Positions 4,684 through 8,800 of a stretch of DNA of 8,800 nt are shown here, piece by piece (positions within the stretch are counted from its first letter, which is position 1; the number at the start of each line of letters is the position of its first letter). The stretch is taken from assembly GCA_035541415.1 (NCBI GenBank), contig DATKNI010000017.1:1-8800 (forward strand), read 5' to 3'. Position numbers and translations under genes: made by a program. The notes beneath the pieces are model-generated. The model ran no database searches and had not been told where the DNA came from. It saw only the letters and a list, made by a program, of their open reading frames with translations. This stretch comes from JAKAGE01 sp035541415. GTDB lineage: Bacteria; Patescibacteriota; Minisyncoccia; UBA6257; 2-01-FULL-56-20.

Positions 4684-5178
4684 ATGGAGATCGCGATCAT
4701 TGCCGCCATGGGCGAGAATCGCGTGATCGGCAATCACGGAACGATTCCCTGGCATCTTCCTGCGGACTTCAAGCATTTCAAAGAAATAACCATGGGTCAT
4801 CCCGTGCTCATGGGGCGAAAAACATTTGAATCGATCGGCAAGCCGCTGCCGGGCCGGATGAACATCGTGATCACGCGCGATGAGGGATTCGCGATGGGCG
4901 GCGTCACGGCCGCACATTCGCTCGAAGCGGCGATCGCGATCGGCGCAAAGCACGATAGCAAAAAAATATTCATCATCGGCGGCGGCCAGATTTATGAACG
5001 CGCGATGGCGGTCGCAACCGCGATCTATCTCACGGTAGTCCACGGGACGTTTGAAGGGGACGTATTATTTCCGGAAATGCCAGCCGGCCAATGGTCGCTC
5101 GTTTCCACGGAATCTCATGCAAAAGACGAGAAAAACGCCTACGATTTTGATTTTCTCGTGTATAAGAAATCAGCGTAA
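4684..5178 (+). CDS. folA: Dihydrofolate reductase
   Basis: FolA reduces 7,8-dihydrofolate to tetrahydrofolate with NADPH in the cytosol, recycling the dihydrofolate made by thymidylate synthase. The 164-residue length is normal for bacterial enzymes. Visible landmarks are IAAMGENRVIGNHGTIPWHLPADFKHFK, split here as the NADPH-contacting Met20-type loop with W23 and the catalytic acid D28 (E. coli Asp27); GRKTFESIGKPLPGR, with R58 for the folate glutamate tail; FIIGGGQIYE, the glycine-rich NADPH motif; and FEGDVLFPE near the end. No key residue is missing. The start has no ribosome site and follows the previous stop by only three bases, suggesting reinitiation or coupling. The dcd, CYTH and thyA genes follow after a 61-base gap with its own promoter, so this is part of a thymidylate gene cluster. 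Confidence 0.96.
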   Translation: MEIAIIAAMGENRVIGNHGTIPWHLPADFKHFKEITMGHPVLMGRKTFESIGKPLPGRMNIVITRDEGFAMGGVTAAHSLEAAIAIGAKHDSKKIFIIGGGQIYERAMAVATAIYLTVVHGTFEGDVLFPEMPAGQWSLVSTESHAKDEKNAYDFDFLVYKKSA

Positions 5179-5218
5179 TCCCGGTCCCGCGCCGTCTTTT
5201 CGAAGAAAAGGAGCGCTG

Positions 5219-5227
5219 TGATACAAT
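5219..5227 (+). promoter_or_regulatory. Extended -10 promoter of the dcd-CYTH-thyA unit
   Basis: TGATACAAT is an extended -10 box (TG-n-TACAAT) in the 61-base gap after folA. The transcript would start near 5234 and leave a leader of about five bases before the dcd ATG at 5240, so this is again a nearly leaderless mRNA. A small inverted repeat CTTTTC-gaa-GAAAAG lies just upstream (5196-5210). Confidence 0.6.
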
Positions 5228-5239
5228 GGATAAACACCG

Positions 5240-5821
5240 ATGATTCTTTCCGACCGAGACATCAAAAAAGCAATCGCCGAAGGCCGCATCAAAGTTGATC
5301 CGGCTCCCGATTACGCGACCCAGCTCGGTTCGTGCTCCCTCGATCTCCGCCTCGGCAGCGAGGTGCGCGTATTCCGCCCTTCCAAAGTCACGCACGTTGA
5401 CGTGCGTAATATGCAGGAGGCGGGAAAGATCATGGAGGATCTTGTGATCCCCGATGGCGAGCCGCTTGTTTTGCATCCGGGTGATCTCGTGCTCGCAACG
5501 ACGCTTGAATGGCTCGAGATTGCGGACGACCTCATCGGCCGCATCGAAGGCCGCAGCTCGCTCGGCCGTCTCGGCGTGATCGTGCACGGCACCGCATCGA
5601 TCTTCGACGCCGGATGGAAAGGGAAGCCGGTGATGGAGCTCGGCAATTTGGGCGTCGTGCCCGTGATCCTCTGGCCCGGCATGCGCATCTGCGCGTTCAC
5701 ATTCGAAGAACTGTCGAGCCCCGCAGAAGTTCCGTATACCAAGAAGAAAGACGGCAAGTATGTTGGGCAGGCGTCGCCCTTGGCGTCAAAGTTCGCGGAA
5801 GAAAAGGAGAATAAAAAATAA
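5240..5821 (+). CDS. dcd: dCTP deaminase
   Basis: Dcd converts dCTP to dUTP and ammonia, feeding dUMP for thymidylate synthesis. The 193-residue length matches the family, which forms homotrimers related to dUTPase. MILSDRDIKKAI is the usual N-terminus. GRSSLGRLG (104-112) is the phosphate-binding motif with R105, S106, S107 and R110. VHGTASIFDAGWKG contains D123, VMELGN contains E133, the counterpart of the catalytic E. coli Glu138, and KYVGQ near the end carries the Gln177 lid residue. E. coli-type enzymes have TAHRID and bifunctional deaminase/dUTPases have TAG-(F/W)-ID here. This protein has TASIFD, so whether it also cleaves dUTP to dUMP cannot be decided by eye. No separate dUTPase is in the window. 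It lies 15 bases before the CYTH gene and probably shares an mRNA with it and thyA. Confidence 0.95.
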   Translation: MILSDRDIKKAIAEGRIKVDPAPDYATQLGSCSLDLRLGSEVRVFRPSKVTHVDVRNMQEAGKIMEDLVIPDGEPLVLHPGDLVLATTLEWLEIADDLIGRIEGRSSLGRLGVIVHGTASIFDAGWKGKPVMELGNLGVVPVILWPGMRICAFTFEELSSPAEVPYTKKKDGKYVGQASPLASKFAEEKENKK

Positions 5822-5836
5822 TTTTCATCATGACCC

Positions 5837-6511
5837 ATGGCGCAGGCAAGCTACGAAATCGAGATTAAATCGCTCTTGGGCGGCCGCGATCATGCGGACA
5901 AGCTGCTCGAACGCATGAAAGCCGCCGATCCCGCTTTCAAGAAAACGGGGGCAAGTCGACAGCTCAACCATTATTTTGAAGGTTCGGGCAATTGGGACGC
6001 CGTCGCTTCCGCGCTCTCGAGCGACGCCGACAAAAAAGAATTTTTGGATCTGGCGCATAAGGCAAAGGATTTTTCTTTGCGCACGCGCGACGCCGACGGG
6101 AACGTTCTCCTTGTTTTGAAAGCGGCGATCGACGATACGACGAGCGCGAACGGGACCGCGCGCCGCGAGTTTGATAAAGCGGTGAACATGTCGATCGACG
6201 AACTCGACGCGATCATTCTGAAGGCGGGGTTTACCTATCAAGCCAAGTGGTCCCGCGAGCGCGAGGAATTCAGTTTTTCCGGGGCGAACGTGACGATCGA
6301 TAAGAACGCTGGCTACGGCTATCTCGCCGAATTCGAAAAGATCGAAACGGATCCCGCCCGCGCGGAAGCCGCAAAATCGGAGCTCCGCGCGCTCATGAAG
6401 AGCGTGGGCGCGGACGAACTCGACCAGGCGCGCCTCGGCCGGATGTTTGCATACTACAATGAGAACTGGCACGACTACTACGGCACGGATAAAATTTTTG
6501 TAATAGAATAA
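5837..6511 (+). CDS. CYTH-domain protein (triphosphate tunnel enzyme family)
   Basis: The 224-residue protein has the hallmarks of the CYTH fold, which includes class IV adenylate cyclases, thiamine triphosphatases and inorganic tripolyphosphatases. E7-I-E-I-K11 is the defining ExExK motif on the first strand. LRTR (81-84), LLVLKAA (K95), RREFDK (109-114), AKWSREREEF (K137, R140, R142) and VTIDKNAGYGYLAEFEKI (D155, E165, E167) supply the basic and acidic residues lining the tunnel that binds triphosphate and metal. Automated pipelines often call such genes class IV adenylate cyclase, but no visible residue proves cyclase activity. It sits 15 bases after dcd and 8 bases before thyA, with no ribosome site at its start, so it is almost certainly co-transcribed with them. 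A triphosphate substrate linked to dNTP metabolism is plausible but untested. The ATG at 5830 reads only a short frame, so 5837 is the start. Confidence 0.88.
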   Translation: MAQASYEIEIKSLLGGRDHADKLLERMKAADPAFKKTGASRQLNHYFEGSGNWDAVASALSSDADKKEFLDLAHKAKDFSLRTRDADGNVLLVLKAAIDDTTSANGTARREFDKAVNMSIDELDAIILKAGFTYQAKWSREREEFSFSGANVTIDKNAGYGYLAEFEKIETDPARAEAAKSELRALMKSVGADELDQARLGRMFAYYNENWHDYYGTDKIFVIE

Positions 6512-6519
6512 AACCAACG

Positions 6520-7521
6520 ATGACGCATCATCCCGAACAACAATATCTCGACTTGATGAAAGACATTCTCGCGCACGGCGAGAAGCAGACCGACAAGGGG
6601 ACGGGCGATGTGACGTACAGTGTTTTTGGACGCCAACTGCGATTCAATCTCGCGGATGGATTTCCGATGCTCACGACGAAGCGCGTATATTGGAAAGGGG
6701 TTTTGCACGAGCTCTATTGGTTCTTGTCGGGACAATCGAATATAAAATATCTCGTCCTCAACAACGTCCATATCTGGGACGATTATCCGTATCGGATCTA
6801 TCACGAGAAAATGGTGAAAGGGCAGCTGCCGGAAATGACGAAAGATGAATTTATTGCAAAAATTGCAAGCGACGAACTATTTGCAAAACAATACGGCGAG
6901 CTGCCGTACATTTACGGACAATTGTGGCGGCGATGGCCGGCAAAAGACGGACGCACGGTTGATCAAGTGAAATGGCTTGTGGAAGATTTGCGAAAAGATC
7001 CCGACGCCCATAACGCGCTCGTCACGTCTTGGAATCCGGAATATCTCTATGAGATGGCAAAGCCCGGCGAAGGCGCGCGATTTCCGATTTGCCACAATAT
7101 GTACCAGGCGAACGTGAAGAACGGAAAGTTGTCATTGCAGCTGTATCAGCGCTCCGCGGATATTTTCCTCGGTGTGCCGTTCAACATTGCGAGCTATGCC
7201 TTGCTCACGATCATCCTTGCGCGTGCGACGGGCAACGAGCCGGGAGAATTCGTGCATACCTTCGGCGACGTGCATATTTATGAGAACCACATTGAGGCGG
7301 TGAAGGAACAGCTCACCCGCGAACCAAAGCCCCTGCCGACGCTCGAGCTCGACCCATCCGTGAAGGGCATCGACGACTTCAAGCCGGAGCGTGCGACGCT
7401 CGTCGGCTATGACCCCCACCCGGCTATCAAAGCTGAACTCGCTTTGGTCGGCGGCCTCGTGACCGATGAATGGAAGGATTTCAACAAAAAGAAGCGGGAG
7501 GCCAAAAAACCCCAGGCATAG
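6520..7521 (+). CDS. thyA: Thymidylate synthase, divergent, with insertion and C-terminal tail
   Basis: ThyA methylates dUMP to dTMP using methylene-tetrahydrofolate, which becomes dihydrofolate for FolA. Residues matching E. coli include E64 (Glu58) in HELYWFL, W86, Y132 (Tyr94), the nucleophile C191 with H192 in FPICHNMYQ, the QRSADIFLG block with R211, S212 and D214, N222 (Asn177, selecting dUMP over dCMP), and H252/Y254 in GDVHIYENH. At 333 residues it is about 70 longer than the E. coli enzyme. One excess is an insertion at about 90-128, in the place of the Lactobacillus-type small-domain insert. The other is a charged tail of about 25 residues after the usual C-terminus (ending KKKREAKKPQA). 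E. coli dUMP-phosphate arginines 21, 126' and 127' correspond to K26 or G27, H164 and N165. The fold and catalytic set are clear; these changes are odd. The gap from the CYTH gene is eight bases with no ribosome site. Confidence 0.95.
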   Translation: MTHHPEQQYLDLMKDILAHGEKQTDKGTGDVTYSVFGRQLRFNLADGFPMLTTKRVYWKGVLHELYWFLSGQSNIKYLVLNNVHIWDDYPYRIYHEKMVKGQLPEMTKDEFIAKIASDELFAKQYGELPYIYGQLWRRWPAKDGRTVDQVKWLVEDLRKDPDAHNALVTSWNPEYLYEMAKPGEGARFPICHNMYQANVKNGKLSLQLYQRSADIFLGVPFNIASYALLTIILARATGNEPGEFVHTFGDVHIYENHIEAVKEQLTREPKPLPTLELDPSVKGIDDFKPERATLVGYDPHPAIKAELALVGGLVTDEWKDFNKKKREAKKPQA

Positions 7522-7527
7522 GGCGGT

Positions 7528-7557
7528 TTGTACAAGTTCCCGGCTGGATCGTATTAT
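7528..7557 (+). promoter_or_regulatory. Candidate promoter of the sigma factor gene
   Basis: TTGTAC (7528-7533), an 18-bp spacer and TATTAT (7552-7557) lie just after the thyA stop. The -10 is good, the -35 only half matches consensus. Transcription would begin near 7564, right at the edge of the DnaA box at 7566-7574, leaving a leader of about 27 nt without a clear ribosome site. Confidence 0.45.
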
Positions 7558-7565
7558 AGAGTAAC

Positions 7566-7574
7566 TTATCCACA
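7566..7574 (+). promoter_or_regulatory. Perfect consensus DnaA box
   Basis: TTATCCACA matches the strict DnaA-box consensus at all nine positions. It lies between the likely -10 (7552-7557) and the ATG at 7591, where bound DnaA could affect transcription. It is single: I see no second strict copy in the window, so this is not an origin. Whether it is a real DnaA target in this organism is inferred. Confidence 0.45.
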
Positions 7575-7590
7575 ATATTTCACGTTTTAC

Positions 7591-8163
7591 ATGATAGATG
7601 GCGAAGAAAAGTTAATAAAAGACGCCATCCGGGGGTCATCCTCGGCTTTCGGAGCGCTCTACGACCATTATCAGCCGATGATATACCGATTCGTTTTGGT
7701 AAAGGTCGGAAGCCGCGAAGAAGCCGAAGACATAACCCACCAGGTCTTCTTATCGGCCTGGCAGAATGTTCGGACCTACAAGCATCGGGGCCACCCCTTC
7801 TCAAGCTGGTTGTATCAGATCGCGCGGAACCAGGTGATCGATCACTATCGCTCCAAGAAGAGCGACGTGAGCATCGACGTCATGGATCCGGAATACTTCG
7901 CCGCGCAAGCGTCGATGAGCGCCGATCTCATGCTCAAGCTTGATGTCGAAAAAGTCCGGCGTGCCGTTGCGGAACTCAAGCCGGATTATCAGGACGTGAT
8001 CATCATGCGCTTCATCGAAGATCTTCCCCTCAAAGAGACGGCGGCGGCCATGGGGAAAACGGAAGGAGCCGTGAAACTCATCCAGCATCGCGCCATCAAA
8101 GAGCTGCAGCAAATGTTAGGTACGCAAGCCTATGAATCTTTTAGAAACGCTTCGAAATTTTAA
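7591..8163 (+). CDS. RNA polymerase sigma factor, sigma-70 family, ECF type
   Basis: The 190-residue product has the two-domain ECF layout. Region 2 spans about 20-90: FGALYDHYQPMIYRF, then the AEDITHQVFLSAWQN helix that contacts core polymerase, then FSSWLYQIARNQVIDHYR, the -10 recognition helix. An acidic linker follows, then region 4 (about 122-176) with LKPDYQDVIIMRFIEDLPLKETAAAMGKTEGAVKLIQHRAIKEL, described here in parts as the helix-turn-helix that reads the -35. Such factors redirect polymerase to a small stress or envelope regulon and are normally held by a membrane or soluble anti-sigma factor. I start at the ATG at 7591: a TTG at 7528 would add 21 residues unlike any sigma factor and lies in the promoter region. 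The next gene overlaps it by 32 bases and encodes a single-pass membrane protein, the usual place for a regulator. The DnaA box upstream may add control. Confidence 0.93.
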   Translation: MIDGEEKLIKDAIRGSSSAFGALYDHYQPMIYRFVLVKVGSREEAEDITHQVFLSAWQNVRTYKHRGHPFSSWLYQIARNQVIDHYRSKKSDVSIDVMDPEYFAAQASMSADLMLKLDVEKVRRAVAELKPDYQDVIIMRFIEDLPLKETAAAMGKTEGAVKLIQHRAIKELQQMLGTQAYESFRNASKF

Positions 8164-8650
8164 AAGCGTAAAGCCAGATCCCGCCTACACGGAACATTCC
8201 AAGCGGGCGATTTTGGCGTCGCGGCAGTTCATGCCGTCGATGAATCCGATCCGGGGCATTTTGCAATTTATTGAAACGGGAGCGGCGGTTGCGCTCACGG
8301 GATTTTTCATTCTGCTTGCGAGCGGCGCACTTTCAAATTCGCAGTACATCGCGCCCGTGCAATATTCGGTGATCGACACGGCTGGCATCCACGCCGAAGC
8401 GCAGGAAATCGACGTACAGATCAAGCTTGCGAACGTCACCTATCAAGACGCCGCTTTGAATAACGGTTCAACCGCCGAAGCGCCAACGTCTGCGGCGAGC
8501 CCCAAAGCTTTTTCGGCGGCAATGACGGCGGCAACCTCATCCGCGTCCGGCAAAGGCGCTCTTCTTAATGGTTCGGGAACTGCAACGTCTTCCGATGCGG
8601 CATCGTCATCGCCCACGATCGATGGCGCGCTCAAGGCGCTCTCGCAATAG
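8132..8650 (+). CDS. Single-pass membrane protein overlapping the sigma gene, possible anti-sigma factor
   Basis: The 172-residue protein starts 32 bases inside the sigma gene in another frame, so the two are likely translationally coupled. Residues 1-46 form a basic, probably cytosolic N-terminus (LLETLRNFKSVKPDPAY, then SKRAILASRQFM). One hydrophobic helix spans about 47-68, and about 100 outside residues become low-complexity Ser/Thr/Ala towards the end. The order sigma factor, then membrane protein with a short cytosolic part, is that of sigma/anti-sigma pairs. However, the zinc anti-sigma motif (HxxxCxxC) is absent and the cytosolic part is only about half the usual size, so the role is inferred from context. 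The phrase KPDPAYxxxSKRAIL is, from memory, typical of proteins encoded next to sigma factors in Parcubacteria. No ribosome site is clear before the ATG. Confidence 0.78.
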   Translation: MNLLETLRNFKSVKPDPAYTEHSKRAILASRQFMPSMNPIRGILQFIETGAAVALTGFFILLASGALSNSQYIAPVQYSVIDTAGIHAEAQEIDVQIKLANVTYQDAALNNGSTAEAPTSAASPKAFSAAMTAATSSASGKGALLNGSGTATSSDAASSSPTIDGALKALSQ

Positions 8651-8674
8651 GGCTTTCCAACAATTTTCATATTT

Positions 8675-8800
8675 ATGATTCGCTCAGGCATCCAAAAAAA
8701 GCTGCCGTTTGTCATCGCAGTTATTGCGGCAGTTTTATTTGCCTATGCTCCGGCGCACGCCGATTCGACGAGCACGGCGACAACGACCGATCCTCACGCG
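8675..8800 (+). CDS. Exported protein, 5' part only, running off the window
   Basis: Forty-two codons are visible. MIRSGIQKKLPF is followed by a hydrophobic core (VIAVIAAVLFAYA) and APAHA-DS, a textbook signal-peptidase I site after residue 29. The mature part begins with a Thr/Ser/Ala-rich stretch (DSTSTATTTD). The product is therefore secreted or, if a helix lies later, anchored outside. It starts 24 bases after the membrane-protein stop and is probably in the sigma operon, so it may be a target or co-regulator of the system. No ribosome site is seen. The function cannot be judged from this fragment. Confidence 0.75.
   Translation, partial: MIRSGIQKKLPFVIAVIAAVLFAYAPAHADSTSTATTTDPHA

Noticed and set aside
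4540..5043. Minus-strand open frame opposite folA and similar frames opposite dcd, the CYTH gene, thyA and the sigma gene
   Set aside because: All are reverse shadows of confidently assigned genes and show no domain pattern or start signals.
6520..7521. Reading the thyA homologue as a dCMP hydroxymethylase
   Set aside because: Asn222, which selects uracil, is kept rather than the Asp of the T4-type enzyme, and folA and dcd neighbours fit thymidylate synthesis.
7528..7590. TTG start adding 21 residues to the sigma factor
   Set aside because: The added residues do not resemble a sigma N-terminus and the bases look like promoter and DnaA box.

Overview
The window reads as a piece of chromosome from a Candidate Phyla Radiation bacterium (Patescibacteria, probably the Parcubacteria group). 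This is inferred from gene style, not proven. Most genes are short, several encode proteins with one N-terminal membrane anchor followed by a Ser/Thr/Ala-rich linker, genes are packed with gaps of a few bases or small overlaps, and most starts lack a Shine-Dalgarno site. Two plus-strand genes have an extended -10 box ending seven bases before the ATG, which suggests leaderless mRNAs. No mobile element, CRISPR array or phage gene is visible.

Layout. 1-141 is the 3' end of an HU-type DNA-binding protein gene, followed by a long palindrome and a strong terminator. 306-776 encodes a two-helix membrane protein of unknown function. A tRNA-Arg (anticodon GCG) at 872-946 is preceded by a striking GC-rich inverted repeat. 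1014-2015 encodes a membrane-anchored beta-lactamase-fold serine hydrolase, overlapped at its end by a small Pro/Ser/Thr-rich anchored protein gene (1990-2277). A tRNA-Gly (GCC) with a good promoter follows. It abuts, with no spare base, the stop codon of a minus-strand gene for a protein of 16 unbroken coiled-coil heptads (2404-2979). A minus-strand histidine-phosphatase gene (3129-3788) has a strong ribosome site and its own terminator.

From about 3960 everything is on the plus strand. A secreted or anchored protein (3988-4680) is followed after three bases by dihydrofolate reductase (folA). After a promoter come dCTP deaminase (dcd), a CYTH-domain triphosphate enzyme and thymidylate synthase (thyA). 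Dcd makes dUTP, the precursor of dUMP; ThyA methylates dUMP to dTMP and leaves dihydrofolate; FolA regenerates tetrahydrofolate. This is a compact thymidylate module, with the CYTH protein as an unexplained partner. No separate dUTPase is seen here.

The last part is an ECF-type sigma factor gene (7591-8163), an overlapping gene for a single-pass membrane protein that may control it, and the start of a gene for an exported protein cut by the window end. A perfect consensus DnaA box lies between the likely sigma promoter and its start codon.

The points most worth a second look are the ThyA protein, which lacks three of the four dUMP-phosphate arginines and has a C-terminal tail; the inverted repeat before tRNA-Arg; the GCG anticodon; the CYTH gene in the thymidylate cluster; and the sigma/membrane-protein pair with its DnaA box.
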